From Bacillota bacterium (GTDB lineage Bacteria > Bacillota_I > Bacilli_A > RF39 > UBA660), in NCBI GenBank assembly GCA_015059365.1, contig SVAO01000002.1, positions 69,621 to 113,394 on the forward strand: DNA of 43,774 nt, read 5' to 3'. Under the pieces are notes generated by a model, which had not been told where the DNA came from, did not search any database, and saw only the letters and a list, made by a program, of their open reading frames with translations. Positions 8,576 through 19,918 of the stretch are shown piece by piece (position 1 is the stretch's first letter; each line of letters opens with the position of its first letter). A program made the position numbers and the translations under genes.

Positions 8576-9679
8576 ATGAAATCTTGTTATATTCATATCC
8601 CTTTTTGTAATAGTATTTGTACATATTGCGATTTTTGTAAAATGTATTATAATTCAGAATGGGTAGATAAATATTTAAATACTTTAGAAAAAGAAATAAG
8701 TAAATACTATAAAGGTGAAGAATTATCTACCATATATGTTGGTGGAGGAACACCTACCTGTTTAAATGAAAAACAACTTGAAAAATTACTTAATATAATA
8801 AATATATTAAATAAAAATGAAACAATAGAATATACAATAGAAACTAATGTAGAATCTTTAAATATAGAAAAAATAAAGTTGTTAAAAAAATACGGTGTTA
8901 ATAGAGTTAGTATTGGGGTTCAAAGTATATTAGAAAAAAATATAAAATATTTAGGTAGAAATCATACAAAAGAACAAGTATCATTCTTGATAAAAGAGTT
9001 AAAAGAAAATGGAATAAAAAACATAAATGTTGATTTAATTTATGCATTACCTAATCAAACTTTAGATGATTTAAAAAAAGATTTGGATTTCATATTGAGT
9101 TTAGATGTTTGTCATATATCAACTTATTCATTGATAATAGAAGAAAACACAAAATTAGGAATAGAAAATATTAAATCAATAGATGAAGAACTTGACTATA
9201 AAATGTATCAATATATTTGTAATAGATTAAAACAATCTGATTTTATTCATTATGAAATTAGTAATTTTTCTAAAATAAATTATCAATCAAAACATAATTT
9301 AACTTATTGGAATAATGAACAATACTATGGTTTTGGATTAGGGGCAAGTGGATATATAGATAATGTTCGTTATGATAATACTAAAGGATTAAATAAATAT
9401 TTAAGTGACAATTATAGATTAAATGAAGAACAATTAAATTTAAATATACAAATAGAAAATGAATTTATTTTAGGTCTTAGAAAAATTAATGGAATCAATA
9501 AAGAAAAATTTAAATTGAAATATGGATTAGAAATGACCGATATAGATGTTGTAAAAAAATTAATTACTGAAAAGAAATTAATAGATGATGGTAAAAATAT
9601 CTATATTAATGATGATTATATTTATGTTTCTAACTCAATATTGTTAGAATTTATTGGAGGTAGTTATGGAAAAAACTAA
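8576..9679 (+). CDS. hemW: HemW-like radical SAM protein (heme chaperone family)
   Basis: 367 residues. The N-terminus YIHIPFCNSICTYCDFC carries the CxxxCxxC cluster that binds [4Fe-4S] plus the extra Cys typical of HemN/HemW. YVGGGTPT (SAM-binding GGGTP) and ETNVESL follow, then GVQS, and YEISNFSK with a C-terminal HemN_C winged-helix region. HemW proteins lack coproporphyrinogen oxidase activity and bind heme for insertion into enzymes; the compact N-terminus without the HemN-specific extension favours HemW. It overlaps the HD-domain gene by 14 bases and sits at the head of a three-gene run. Confidence 0.9.
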   Translation: MKSCYIHIPFCNSICTYCDFCKMYYNSEWVDKYLNTLEKEISKYYKGEELSTIYVGGGTPTCLNEKQLEKLLNIINILNKNETIEYTIETNVESLNIEKIKLLKKYGVNRVSIGVQSILEKNIKYLGRNHTKEQVSFLIKELKENGIKNINVDLIYALPNQTLDDLKKDLDFILSLDVCHISTYSLIIEENTKLGIENIKSIDEELDYKMYQYICNRLKQSDFIHYEISNFSKINYQSKHNLTYWNNEQYYGFGLGASGYIDNVRYDNTKGLNKYLSDNYRLNEEQLNLNIQIENEFILGLRKINGINKEKFKLKYGLEMTDIDVVKKLITEKKLIDDGKNIYINDDYIYVSNSILLEFIGGSYGKN

Positions 9680-10244
9680 TTATTTTAAACAAGAATTAAA
9701 TTATGTGTTTGACACAAGATTGAGGGAGAATGCAATAAAACTTATAAACTTATTGCCTGATTATTTTTTTGAAATTCCAGCGAGTTCTACAGGTAAGTAT
9801 CATCCTCAATTTGCGTTAGGAGAGGGAGGATTAGTTCGTCATACTAAAGCAGCAGTTAGATTTGCATATGAACTTCTTAACAATAACTGCATTGGAAATG
9901 TTTTTAATGAACGTGAAAAAGATTTAATAATTATGTCTATTATTATGCATGATGGATGTAAGTCAGGTCTTACTAAGAGTGAATATACTGTTGCTAATCA
10001 TCCATTAATTGTGTCAAAATTAATTAAAGATAATCAAGATAAGTTAACACTAAACGAAGAAGAGTTAAATCTACTTTGTTCAATGATAGAAAGTCATATG
10101 GGAGAATTTAATAAAGATTATCGTGGAAATTCAATTTTACCACTTCCTCAAAACAGATATCAGAAATTTGTTCATATGTGTGATTATTTAGCAAGTAAAA
10201 AGTTTTTAGATATTAAATTTGATGGAAATGAGATTATAGAGTAA
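9666..10244 (+). CDS. HD-domain phosphohydrolase-like protein
   Basis: 192 residues. HD signature in order: VRHTKAA (His), IIMHDGCK (His-Asp), ESHMGEF (His) and HMCDYLAS (distal Asp). This arrangement supports a metal-dependent phosphohydrolase, likely acting on nucleotides or RNA ends; the substrate is not evident. Start at 9666 is set by GGAGG at 9656-9660, so it overlaps the end of hemW by 14 bases and is probably coupled to it. Confidence 0.8.
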   Translation: MEKTNYFKQELNYVFDTRLRENAIKLINLLPDYFFEIPASSTGKYHPQFALGEGGLVRHTKAAVRFAYELLNNNCIGNVFNEREKDLIIMSIIMHDGCKSGLTKSEYTVANHPLIVSKLIKDNQDKLTLNEEELNLLCSMIESHMGEFNKDYRGNSILPLPQNRYQKFVHMCDYLASKKFLDIKFDGNEIIE

Positions 10245-10246
10245 AT

Positions 10247-10522
10247 ATGATAGAAAATGAGGATATAAAATGGGCCTATATGACATTGGAGGAAATTTCT
10301 AAAATTGAAGATGTGGAACAAAGATATCAATATAGAAACAAATATATATGGTGTTTAACTCGTATGATAAATCCTTTATTGGCTGAGATAAAAAATAAAA
10401 ATTTTGAATTTACAACCAAACCTGAAACATGCAGAAGTATGATTAAAGATATTATGGATTATTATGGTTATGATAGAAATAAAATTGTAGAATTAATTGA
10501 AGAACATAAGAAAAAGAATTGA
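10247..10522 (+). CDS. Small unrecognised protein (91 aa)
   Basis: Begins 2 bases after the HD-domain gene stop, so it is very likely cotranscribed. The protein looks wholly helical and charged (MTLEEISKIEDVEQRYQYRNKY, then CRSMIKDIMDYYGYDRNKIVELIEEH), without signal or membrane segments. The ribosome-binding site is weak, fitting translation by termination-reinitiation from the upstream gene. The -35 of the thyX promoter overlaps its stop codon. I do not recognise the family; an accessory or regulator of the HD protein is possible from position alone. Confidence 0.7.
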   Translation: MIENEDIKWAYMTLEEISKIEDVEQRYQYRNKYIWCLTRMINPLLAEIKNKNFEFTTKPETCRSMIKDIMDYYGYDRNKIVELIEEHKKKN

Positions 10523-10547
10523 CACGAACAAAAGTTTGTGATATCCT
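10519..10547 (+). promoter_or_regulatory. Promoter of thyX-tmk
   Basis: TTGACA (10519-10524), 17-base spacer, TATCCT (10542-10547) with an extended TG. AGGAGG (10553-10558) follows immediately. Confidence 0.75.
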
Positions 10548-10565
10548 AAAATAGGAGGTTATGGT

Positions 10566-11339
10566 ATGGATGTAGTAAAGAGTAAAGTAACCTTATTGGG
10601 TTATACAACAAGTATTAATGGTGATGGGCCAGAAGCGATAGTGGCATCAGCTGGAAAACTTTGTTATTCGAAAGTTGGAGTAGATGAGATAGCAAAAAAG
10701 ATGACAGAAGAAGATATTATAAAATTTTTAGACATGTTAACAACAATTGGACATTATAGTCCATTTGAACATGCTAATTTTACTTTTGGAATAGAGGGGA
10801 TTAGTAGAACTTGTTCCCATCAAATTGTAAGACATAGAACTGGCAAATATTCTCAACAAAGTCAAAGATATGTAGATTTAGAAAGTTGTTTTCAAGTTAT
10901 AGTTCCTCCTGAAATTGAGGATGATGAAGTTGCATGTCAAATGTATAAAGATGCAATTATGAAAGATTATGATGTTTATATTGAACTTACAAATCATTTA
11001 AAACAAAAATATATAAATAATGGAATGCTTGAAAAAACAGCTTTAAAAAAAGCTTTAGAGGATGCTAGATTTGCTCTTCCAAATGCTTGTGAGACCAAAA
11101 TGGTAATGACAATTGATGCTCGTAATTTGATTAATTTTTTTGAAAAAAGATGTTGTAATAGAGCTCAATGGGAAGTTAGAGAAGTGGCTAATCAAATGCT
11201 TGATTTGGTATTAGAGGTAGCACCTAATTTATTTAAAAAAGCTGGTGCTAAATGTGTTTTTGGTAAATGCCCAGAAGGGAAAATGAGTTGTGGTCAAAAA
11301 CAAAATCCAAGAGAAAGACAAAAGGTAAAAAGTTTATGA
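10566..11339 (+). CDS. thyX: Flavin-dependent thymidylate synthase ThyX
   Basis: 257 residues. The diagnostic motif is RHRTGKYSQQSQRY (about residues 95-108), the RHRxxSxxxxSxR-type signature variant of ThyX, preceded by HYSPFEHANFTF and followed by ARFALPNACETKMVMTID, which forms the FAD/dUMP site. ThyX makes dTMP from dUMP using methylenetetrahydrofolate and FADH2. The C-terminus has a cysteine-bearing tail (KCVFGKCPEGKMSCGQ), seen in some members. Start at 10566 follows AGGAGG; the ATG at 10561 is in another frame and stops at once. The stop overlaps the next start (ATGA), coupling it to the dTMP kinase. Confidence 0.95.
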   Translation: MDVVKSKVTLLGYTTSINGDGPEAIVASAGKLCYSKVGVDEIAKKMTEEDIIKFLDMLTTIGHYSPFEHANFTFGIEGISRTCSHQIVRHRTGKYSQQSQRYVDLESCFQVIVPPEIEDDEVACQMYKDAIMKDYDVYIELTNHLKQKYINNGMLEKTALKKALEDARFALPNACETKMVMTIDARNLINFFEKRCCNRAQWEVREVANQMLDLVLEVAPNLFKKAGAKCVFGKCPEGKMSCGQKQNPRERQKVKSL

Positions 11340-12022
11340 AGGGTAAATTAATTGTAATAGAAGGAACTGATTGCTCTGGAAAAGAGACCCAAACTAATCT
11401 TTTATTAAAAAGATTAAATGAACAAGGGATTAAGGTTGAAAAATTTAGTTTTCCTAATTATCAATCACCAACCGGAAGAATTATTGGTGGACCATATTTA
11501 GGCAAAAGTTATATATGTGAAAGTTGGTTTAATGAAGGAGCAACCAAGGTTGACCCTAAAGTAGCATCACTTTATTATGCTGCTGATCGTAAATATAATA
11601 TTTATAAAATAACGTGGTTATTAGAAAACGGTGTGAATGTTATTTTAGATCGTTATGTATATTCAAATATGGCTCATCAAGGTGGAAAAATAGTAGAAAA
11701 AGATAAACGTATTGAAATGTATGATTGGTTAGATAATTTAGAATTTAATTTGTTAGAACTTCCTAAGGCAGATATAAAAGTCTTTTTACATATGCCTTAT
11801 GAACAAGCCGTAATTTTAAAAAGCAACAGATTAGAAGAACCAGATCAACATGAACTAGATGTTAATCATTTAAAATCTGCTGAAGCTGCTTATTTAGAAC
11901 TGGCAGAAAAATATAACTTTAAAACTATTGAATGTAATATTGGTAATGATATTAGAAGTATAGAAGAAATTCAAGATGAACTATATAATTTTGTAAATAA
12001 TAAAATAAAAACCAAAAGTTAA
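11336..12022 (+). CDS. tmk: Thymidylate kinase (dTMP kinase)
   Basis: 228 residues. Walker A IEGTDCSGKETQ is at the N-terminus, FSFPNYQSPTG in the substrate region, then DRYVYSNMAHQ, the DR(Y/H) motif that binds dTMP. In the P-loop a Cys replaces the usual Gly and Glu replaces the Ser/Thr after Lys; the following Thr is kept. The enzyme converts dTMP to dTDP, directly using the product of the upstream ThyX. The ATG overlaps the thyX TGA by one base pair step (ATGA). A longer frame from 11267 lies inside thyX and is not favoured. Confidence 0.9.
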   Translation: MKGKLIVIEGTDCSGKETQTNLLLKRLNEQGIKVEKFSFPNYQSPTGRIIGGPYLGKSYICESWFNEGATKVDPKVASLYYAADRKYNIYKITWLLENGVNVILDRYVYSNMAHQGGKIVEKDKRIEMYDWLDNLEFNLLELPKADIKVFLHMPYEQAVILKSNRLEEPDQHELDVNHLKSAEAAYLELAEKYNFKTIECNIGNDIRSIEEIQDELYNFVNNKIKTKS

Positions 12023-12040
12023 ATTAACCTTTGGTTTTTT
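12006..12040 (+). terminator. Bidirectional terminator shared by tmk and UPF0316 gene
   Basis: Imperfect stem around AACCAAA/TTTGGTT with A-run on the left and T-run on the right, so it can work on both strands. The stop codons of the two converging genes (TAA at 12020-12022 on + and at 12026-12024 on -) both lie in the apical part of this one hairpin. Confidence 0.8.
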
Positions 12041-12551
12041 CGTTTTGTTGGAATCCACCAGCAATAGTAGCAGCACTTTCAGAAATAATCATAGCTTCAG
12101 AGTCTATACCTTTGATAAGATTAACAATTTCTTTTCTTTTTTTTCTTGCTACCATAATCATAAGAATTGCACGTTTTTTTTCTTTCCCTTGTCCTTCAGT
12201 TACTGTTACTGCATATCCTTTGTCTCTGATCGTAGTAGTAATTTCTTCTTCTAAATTTTTATCAATTATAGCCATTAACATATTACTACCTATAGCCATT
12301 TTTTCTTCTAGCAAACTACCTATATATGAACCAAATGCTGATCCTAAGGCAAACGCAACAATTTTTAAAGGATCTTTTGTTATATCAACTACAACTAATC
12401 CAGTAATACACACCCAAACTAAAGCAATTACCCCTTGAAGTATTGCACCTAACATCTTTTTGCCATTTGCAACAACAATCAGTCTTAAAGTTCCAAGTGC
12501 AAGTTCAATGGTTTTTGATACAAAAATAACTATATATAAAATAATATTCAT
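12024..12551 (-). CDS. UPF0316 (DUF5698/DUF2179) membrane protein
   Basis: 175 residues. Three hydrophobic helices in the first 85 residues (starting MNIILYIVIFVSKTIELALG) carry the DUF5698 patterns ELALGTLRLIVVANGKK and GSAFGSYIGSLLEEK. The C-terminal half is a DUF2179 domain (YAVTVTEGQGKEKKRAILMI, then GIDSEAMIISESAATIAGGF), a small regulatory fold also found in YitT-type membrane proteins. The function is not established. GGAGAT precedes the start and a TGATATAAT -10 is at 12580-12575 on the minus strand. It converges on tmk and diverges from the hrcA operon. Confidence 0.85.
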   Translation of the reverse strand: MNIILYIVIFVSKTIELALGTLRLIVVANGKKMLGAILQGVIALVWVCITGLVVVDITKDPLKIVAFALGSAFGSYIGSLLEEKMAIGSNMLMAIIDKNLEEEITTTIRDKGYAVTVTEGQGKEKKRAILMIMVARKKRKEIVNLIKGIDSEAMIISESAATIAGGFQQNEKTKG

Positions 12552-12612
12552 AATTTTATCTCCATTCTTTGAAAATTATATCACAATAATTAAAAAAAAG
12601 TAAAAAAACTTT

Positions 12613-12639
12613 TTAGCACTCATATATTGACAATGCTAA
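12613..12639 (+). promoter_or_regulatory. CIRCE operator 1 (HrcA site)
   Basis: TTAGCACTC, 9-base spacer, CAATGCTAA. The left half is a perfect CIRCE arm; the right has two mismatches to GAGTGCTAA. It covers the -35 box. Confidence 0.88.
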
Positions 12640-12655
12640 CATATACTAGTATAAT
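12627..12655 (+). promoter_or_regulatory. Promoter of the hrcA-grpE-dnaK operon
   Basis: TTGACA (12627-12632), 17-base spacer, TATAAT (12650-12655). The -35 lies within the first CIRCE; the expected start falls at the left edge of the second. Confidence 0.92.
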
Positions 12656-12659
12656 GAGA

Positions 12660-12686
12660 TTAGCATTCGAATCTTACGAGTGCCAG
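12660..12686 (+). promoter_or_regulatory. CIRCE-like operator 2
   Basis: TTAGCATTC, 9-base spacer, GAGTGCCAG: one mismatch in the left arm and two in the right. It lies in the 5' untranslated region directly before the hrcA Shine-Dalgarno, so HrcA could bind both flanks of the promoter. Confidence 0.8.
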
Positions 12687-12696
12687 AGGTGATGAA

Positions 12697-13683
12697 ATGA
12701 TTAGTCAAAGACAAGAGGAATTATTAAAATTAATTGTAGAAGACTATATTAAAACTGCTAAACCAATAGGTTCTAAGTCACTTTGTTCTATTATGAATTG
12801 TTCTAGTGCAACAATCAGAAATGAAATGAGTGAACTAGAAGATATGGGACTTTTAGAAAAGACTCATATATCTTCAGGACGTGTTCCTAGTGAAAAGGGA
12901 TATCGTTATTATGTTGATAATATCATGAAACCAAAAGAATTGAGTGGAGAAGATATGTTGAAATTGCAAACCGTTTTCCACAACAAAAGTTTAGTGATAA
13001 GTGATGTTATTATGAGAAGTATGGAAATTATTGCTGATCTAACGAATTCCACTTCAATCGTTTTAGGTAAGGCTTCCAGTGAAAACAAGGTCAACAAAAT
13101 AGAAGTAGTTCCACTTAGCGAGGAACAATTAATCGCAATTGTAGTTACTGATAAAGGACATGTTGAACACAAAAATATTTGTTTGGAAGAATCGGTTTCG
13201 ATTGATGAGATAAAACAAACGGTTGATTTAATTAATAAGTTGATTGTTGGAACACCGATAGATGAAGTTAGTAGCGTGTTAGAATTTGAAATAAAGCCTA
13301 TTATTGCTAGATATGTAAAACAACATGAGGTTTTATATAATGCTTTCTATACTGCATTCAATGATTTTAAAAATGATCAAAACTTCAAGGTGTCAGGAAC
13401 AAAAAATATTTTGATGCAACCAGAATTTAATAATACAGAAAAAATTAGAGATATTATTGGTAAATTTGAAGATAAAGAGTTGATTAATCATATTCAAGAA
13501 GAAGAAAATGGAGTAAATATTTATATTGGTAGTGAAAATGAATTAGATGATGATTTAACAGTTATAAAGACAAAATATTCTATTAATGGAGAAGAAGGTA
13601 CAATTGCTTTAATTGGACCAAAAAGAATGGAATATGAGAGAGTTGTATCTTTGTTAAATTATATTAAGGATAATTTTGAATAG
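12697..13683 (+). CDS. hrcA: Heat-inducible transcription repressor HrcA
   Basis: 328 residues. The N-terminal winged helix starts with the family hallmark MISQRQEELLKLIVEDYIKTAKPIGSKSL, then SSATIRNEMSELEDMGLLEKTH and SSGRVPSEKGYRYYVD. The central and C-terminal parts form the GAF-like dimerisation domain ending in GTIALIGPKRMEYERV. HrcA binds CIRCE and is kept active by chaperones, repressing the hsp70 operon in the absence of stress. Two CIRCE copies upstream show autoregulation. AGAGGTGATG supports the start. Confidence 0.97.
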   Translation: MISQRQEELLKLIVEDYIKTAKPIGSKSLCSIMNCSSATIRNEMSELEDMGLLEKTHISSGRVPSEKGYRYYVDNIMKPKELSGEDMLKLQTVFHNKSLVISDVIMRSMEIIADLTNSTSIVLGKASSENKVNKIEVVPLSEEQLIAIVVTDKGHVEHKNICLEESVSIDEIKQTVDLINKLIVGTPIDEVSSVLEFEIKPIIARYVKQHEVLYNAFYTAFNDFKNDQNFKVSGTKNILMQPEFNNTEKIRDIIGKFEDKELINHIQEEENGVNIYIGSENELDDDLTVIKTKYSINGEEGTIALIGPKRMEYERVVSLLNYIKDNFE

Positions 13684-13693
13684 GAGGATTGTC

Positions 13694-16178
<2,485 letters not shown>

Positions 16179-16182
16179 AATA

Positions 16183-16208
16183 AGAAGTTCTAGTTATCTA
16201 GAACTTCT
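16183..16208 (+). other. Perfect intergenic hairpin between dnaK and pepF
   Basis: An 11-bp perfect stem (16183-16193 with 16198-16208) with a TTAT loop starts 5 bases after the dnaK stop. There is no T-run after it, so it is more likely an mRNA-stability or processing element, or a weak partial terminator, than a full terminator. It would lower downstream expression relative to dnaK. Confidence 0.7.
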
Positions 16209-16225
16209 ATGTTTAGGGAGAAATT

Positions 16226-18022
16226 ATGGGAAAAAGTCAAAAACTTAGAAGTGAAATAGATGAAAAATATAAATGGGATTTAAGTCCAATTTATAAATGT
16301 GATGAAGATTGGTATAAAGATTTAAAAATAGTTTCTAAAGAGGTAGAAAAAGTATCAAATTATAAAGGTAAAATAGTAAGTAGTGCTAATGGCTTGTTAG
16401 AATATCTAGAGTTTTCAATTGAAATAGAAAGAAAACTATATAAACTTTATTATTATGCTCACCTTAATTTTGATGCAGATACAACAAATGATACTTATCA
16501 ACAAATGCATGGTAAAATTCAAAACTTACTTGCTAGATATGATGAACTAGATTCATTTTCAAATCCTGAGATGATGAAAGTAAACTATGATACAATTAAA
16601 CAATTTTATAATGATGAACCTAAATTAAAAGAATATGAATTTATGTTAGAACAAATTTATCGTTATAAAGAACATATTTTAGATGAAAAGTCAGAAGCTA
16701 TTCTTTCTGCCTTTTCAAAAGTCAATAGTAGTCCTGAAGAAATTTACGAAGCTTTAACAGATTCAGATATTAAATTTGGGATGATTGTTGATGAAAATGG
16801 TGAAGAAGTAGAATTAACTGAAAGTAATTATTCATTGTTTTTAGAATCTGAAAATCGTGAAGTTAGAAAAAATGCCTTTAATCAATTATTAGGTACTTAT
16901 AGCAAATATAAAAACACTATTGCCAATACTTTTTCTGGTAATGTTGAAGTTTTAACCACACTTTCAAAACTAAAGAAGTTTAGTAGCAGTTTAGAGGCAT
17001 CTTTGTTTGGTGATAATGTTGACCGTAAAGTATATGACAATCTAATTGACACAGTTTCAAATAATTTAGATACACTTTATAAATATTTTGATTTAAAAAA
17101 AGAAGTGCTAGGAGTTAGTGAATTTCACCTTTATGATCAATATAATTCTTTAGTGCCAGAATGTAATAAAAAATATACATTTGAAGAAGCCCGTACTTTA
17201 GTAGTTAATGCTTTATCGGTATTAGGTGATGACTATGTTGAAATCTTGAATAAAGCGTTTGATGAAAGATGGATTGATGTTTACAATAATAAGGGCAAAA
17301 GAACAGGAGCTTATTCCAGTGGATTTTATGATACTAATCCATATATACTTCTTAATTATGAAGGAAAGTTTGAAGATGTATCAACTTTAGCACATGAATT
17401 AGGACATTCTATGCACACATATTATTCATGTAAGAATAATCCATATCAGTATTCTCATTATAGGATTTTTGTTGCTGAAGTTGCCTCTACAGTAAATGAA
17501 CTTCTGTTGAAATTTTATCAATTAAATAATACTAATGATATTAATGAAAAAAAATATATTATTAATGTTTTGATGAATTCATTTAAGTCTACTATTTATC
17601 GTCAAGTTATGTTTGCTGAATATGAAAGAGATATGCATGCGTTAAAAGAAAAAGGGGAAATATTGACTTCTGAGACTCTTTCAAACTATTATTATGAACT
17701 TAATAAAAAATATTTTGGTCCAAATGTAGTTGTAGATGATGTAATTCGCTATGAATGGGAAAGAATCCCTCATTTCTACTATAATTTCTATGTGTATAAA
17801 TATGCGATTGGACTATCTTGTGCTTGTTATATTGTAAATAACATTTTATCTGGACAAGATGGTGCGTTAGAAAACTATAAGAAATTCTTAAAATCGGGTG
17901 GTAGTGACTACCCTGTAAATGAATTAAAACTATCAGGTATAGATATTACTAAGAGTGAAGTTATAGTAAGTGCGATAAAAATGTTTGATAGTTTAATTGA
18001 ACAGTTTAAAAAAATAAATTAG
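16226..18022 (+). CDS. pepF: Oligoendopeptidase F (M3 family metallopeptidase)
   Basis: 598 residues, matching PepF length. The zinc site HELGH is at residues 390-394 ([14 protein letters not shown]), with the third ligand expected in [11 protein letters not shown] about 25 residues later. The N-terminal helical region ([18 protein letters not shown]) is typical of M3B peptidases. These cytoplasmic enzymes cut short peptides, so it could finish degradation of misfolded-protein fragments. Its position between dnaK and dnaJ is unusual and suggests heat-shock control. GGGAG precedes the start. It ends 11 bases before dnaJ. Confidence 0.95.
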   Translation: MGKSQKLRSEIDEKYKWDLSPIYKCDEDWYKDLKIVSKEVEKVSNYKGKIVSSANGLLEYLEFSIEIERKLYKLYYYAHLNFDADTTNDTYQQMHGKIQNLLARYDELDSFSNPEMMKVNYDTIKQFYNDEPKLKEYEFMLEQIYRYKEHILDEKSEAILSAFSKVNSSPEEIYEALTDSDIKFGMIVDENGEEVELTESNYSLFLESENREVRKNAFNQLLGTYSKYKNTIANTFSGNVEVLTTLSKLKKFSSSLEASLFGDNVDRKVYDNLIDTVSNNLDTLYKYFDLKKEVLGVSEFHLYDQYNSLVPECNKKYTFEEARTLVVNALSVLGDDYVEILNKAFDERWIDVYNNKGKRTGAYSSGFYDTNPYILLNYEGKFEDVSTLAHELGHSMHTYYSCKNNPYQYSHYRIFVAEVASTVNELLLKFYQLNNTNDINEKKYIINVLMNSFKSTIYRQVMFAEYERDMHALKEKGEILTSETLSNYYYELNKKYFGPNVVVDDVIRYEWERIPHFYYNFYVYKYAIGLSCACYIVNNILSGQDGALENYKKFLKSGGSDYPVNELKLSGIDITKSEVIVSAIKMFDSLIEQFKKIN

Positions 18023-18032
18023 GTGGTGTAGT

Positions 18033-19151
18033 ATGAATAAACGAGATTATTATGAGGTTCTTGGAGTTAGTAAAACTGCAACTGAGGATGAAATAAAATC
18101 AGCGTTCCGAAAACTCGCAAAAAAATATCATCCAGATGTATCTAAAGAACCTGATGCTGCTGAAAAATTTAAAGAAGCTCAAGAAGCATATGCGGTTTTA
18201 TCAGATGCTAATAAAAGACAACAATACGATCAATTTGGTCATGCAGCATTTAACCAAAATGGCGGTGCTGGAGCAGGAGGATTCGACTTCTCTGGATTTG
18301 ATTTTTCAGATATTTTTGGAGACATCTTTGGTGGGGGCGGATTTGACTTTGGATTTGGTGGTAGTAGAGGAAGAAGTGCGAATCGTGCTACTAAAGGAAG
18401 AGACACTTTAATTAGAATAGATTTAACTTTTGAAGAAGCAGCATTTGGATGCAAAAAAGATATTACTTTAGATGTGATGAGTGAATGTGATAATTGTAAT
18501 GGTAAGGGTGGACACGGAGAGAAAAACTGTAGTGAATGTCATGGTAGTGGAACTGTAACTAGTGAACAAAGAACTATGTTTGGTTCATTTATGACTAGAA
18601 CTACATGTCCAACTTGTGGTGGAAAAGGAAAAACATACGATTCTAGATGTAATAGTTGTCGTGGAACTGGTAAAGTAAAAGAAACAAAAACATTAGAAGT
18701 TAAGATTCCTGCTGGAGTAGATACTGGAAATCAGTTACGATTAGCGGGTAAAGGAGAAGCTGGAACTAATGGTGGTCCAAATGGCGATGTTTATTTAGAA
18801 TTTAAAGTAAAAGATCATCAATTGTTTGAAAGAGATGAAAATGACATATATTTAGAACTCCCAATAACTATTACTGAAGCAGTATTAGGTTGCAAAAAAG
18901 ATGTTCCAACTCTAAGTGGCAAAGTATCTGTTTCTATTAATGCTGGTACTGAAACTGGAGATAAATATCGATTAAAAGGAAAAGGAATAGAAGATGTACA
19001 CTCATCTCGCAAGGGAGATATGTATGTTATTATTAAAGTAGTAATTCCTAAGAAGATAAATCGTGATCAGAAGAAATTATTTGAACAATTAGCAAAAACA
19101 GATTTAGAAGAAGGTTCTGAATTTAAAAAAATTAGAGATTATTTAAAATAA
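18033..19151 (+). CDS. dnaJ: Chaperone protein DnaJ (Hsp40)
   Basis: 372 residues. J domain ([18 protein letters not shown] ... KYHPDV) with the HPD motif; a Gly/Phe-rich segment (about residues 75-120) with many GGF/GFDF repeats; four CxxCxGxG zinc repeats ([32 protein letters not shown]); then two C-terminal beta domains ending in RDYLK. It stimulates DnaK ATPase and delivers substrates. AGGTGGTG lies before the start. It closes the chaperone operon; the stop codon is inside the terminator stem. Confidence 0.97.
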   Translation: MNKRDYYEVLGVSKTATEDEIKSAFRKLAKKYHPDVSKEPDAAEKFKEAQEAYAVLSDANKRQQYDQFGHAAFNQNGGAGAGGFDFSGFDFSDIFGDIFGGGGFDFGFGGSRGRSANRATKGRDTLIRIDLTFEEAAFGCKKDITLDVMSECDNCNGKGGHGEKNCSECHGSGTVTSEQRTMFGSFMTRTTCPTCGGKGKTYDSRCNSCRGTGKVKETKTLEVKIPAGVDTGNQLRLAGKGEAGTNGGPNGDVYLEFKVKDHQLFERDENDIYLELPITITEAVLGCKKDVPTLSGKVSVSINAGTETGDKYRLKGKGIEDVHSSRKGDMYVIIKVVIPKKINRDQKKLFEQLAKTDLEEGSEFKKIRDYLK

Positions 19152-19159
19152 TCTCTTTT
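19134..19159 (+). terminator. Terminator of the chaperone operon
   Basis: 10-bp stem AGAGATTATT/AATAATCTCT (19134-19143 with 19147-19156) with a short T-run. The dnaJ stop (19149-19151) lies in its right arm. Confidence 0.75.
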
Positions 19160-19217
19160 CTATTATTGAAAATTATAATATAATATAGATAAATATTGAA
19201 AGGATGAATTTAAATAA

Positions 19218-19760
19218 ATGAATGATATTTTAATGGAAACAGAAATGAAGATGGAATCTTCAATTGAATCTTTAGATAGAAGATTATTAAATATTAGAGC
19301 AGGTCGTGCTAATCCCGCAATTTTAGATGGGGTAAGTGTTTCATATTATGGAGTAGATACGCCATTAAAACAACTCGCAACAATCTCTATTCCTGAAGCT
19401 AGACAATTAATGATCAAACCATTTGACAAATCAACTTTAGGAGCAATTGAAAAAGGAATTTATGAAGCAAATATTGGACTTACTCCTAATAACAACGGTG
19501 AAGTAATTATATTAAATATTCCGGCTTTAACAGAGGAAACTAGAAGAGACTATGTTAAACAAGCAAAAGGTATTGCTGAAGAATGTAAAATTGCTTTAAG
19601 AAATATTCGTCAAGATGCTAATAACGATATAAAAAAATTAGAAGTTCCAGAAGATGAAATTAAATCAGGACAAGAAGAAGTACAAGAACTAATTAATAAA
19701 TACAATAAAGTTGTTGATGAAAGATTAAAAGTTAAAGAACAAGAATTAATGACTGTATAG
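19218..19760 (+). CDS. frr: Ribosome recycling factor
   Basis: 180 residues. Conserved RRF patterns: LDRRLLNIRAGRANPAILDG, SYYGVDTPLKQLATISIPEARQL, NIPALTEETRRDYVKQAK and IRQDANNDIKKLE. RRF splits post-termination ribosomes with EF-G. Two TATAAT boxes at 19174-19184 are candidate -10s. The usual neighbours pyrH, uppS and cdsA are absent here; the next gene-like elements are the small RNA and peptide described below. Confidence 0.96.
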   Translation: MNDILMETEMKMESSIESLDRRLLNIRAGRANPAILDGVSVSYYGVDTPLKQLATISIPEARQLMIKPFDKSTLGAIEKGIYEANIGLTPNNNGEVIILNIPALTEETRRDYVKQAKGIAEECKIALRNIRQDANNDIKKLEVPEDEIKSGQEEVQELINKYNKVVDERLKVKEQELMTV

Positions 19761-19765
19761 TACTT

Positions 19766-19794
19766 TTGACAAATAAATTAAAGTATGCTATTAT
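19766..19794 (+). promoter_or_regulatory. Strong promoter of the small RNA
   Basis: Consensus TTGACA (19766-19771), 17-base spacer, TATTAT (19789-19794), extended by TGC. It starts 5 bases after the frr stop. No open reading frame follows, which points to a non-coding transcript. Confidence 0.85.
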
Positions 19795-19800
19795 GAATGT

Positions 19801-19918
19801 GTCAAGGAAACTTGCATAAAATAAAAGAGGGAACATTCAGTTTTGCTAAGTTGAATGTCTACCCAAATTAAATTAGGTTGACATTTAATTCATTCGATGA
19901 ATTAAGTGTCATTTTTTT
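19801..19918 (+). ncRNA. Predicted structured small RNA (about 118 nt), candidate antitoxin
   Basis: Between the promoter above and a strong terminator. Structure by eye: CAAG-GAAA-CUUG hairpin (19803-19814); an A-rich linker; GGG (19829-19831) to CCC (19862-19864) enclosing an ACATTCA/TGAATGT stem; a weak ACC/GGT hairpin; then a 14-bp terminator stem (19880-19893 with 19897-19910), loop TCG, and seven T (19912-19918). The motif GGGAACAT...TGTCTACC recurs in the leader of the convergent peptide mRNA. Its 3' end overlaps the last codons of that gene, giving perfect antisense complementarity. It does not match 4.5S, 6S, tmRNA, RNase P or a riboswitch class known to me. Existence is well supported by promoter and terminator; an antitoxin role is inference. 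Confidence 0.72.

Noticed and set aside
12031..12438. Long + strand ORF (135 codons) opposite the UPF0316 gene
   Set aside because: It is the antisense shadow of a conserved membrane protein, has no ribosome site and begins within the terminator.
16183..16208. A full terminator after dnaK
   Set aside because: The stem is perfect but no T-run follows and pepF is close behind; kept as a processing or stability hairpin.
19801..19918. A known riboswitch or housekeeping RNA (purine, preQ1, fluoride, 6S, 4.5S)
   Set aside because: The GTCTACC piece recalls the purine junction, but the other conserved elements are absent, and it ends in a terminator without a downstream ORF on its strand.
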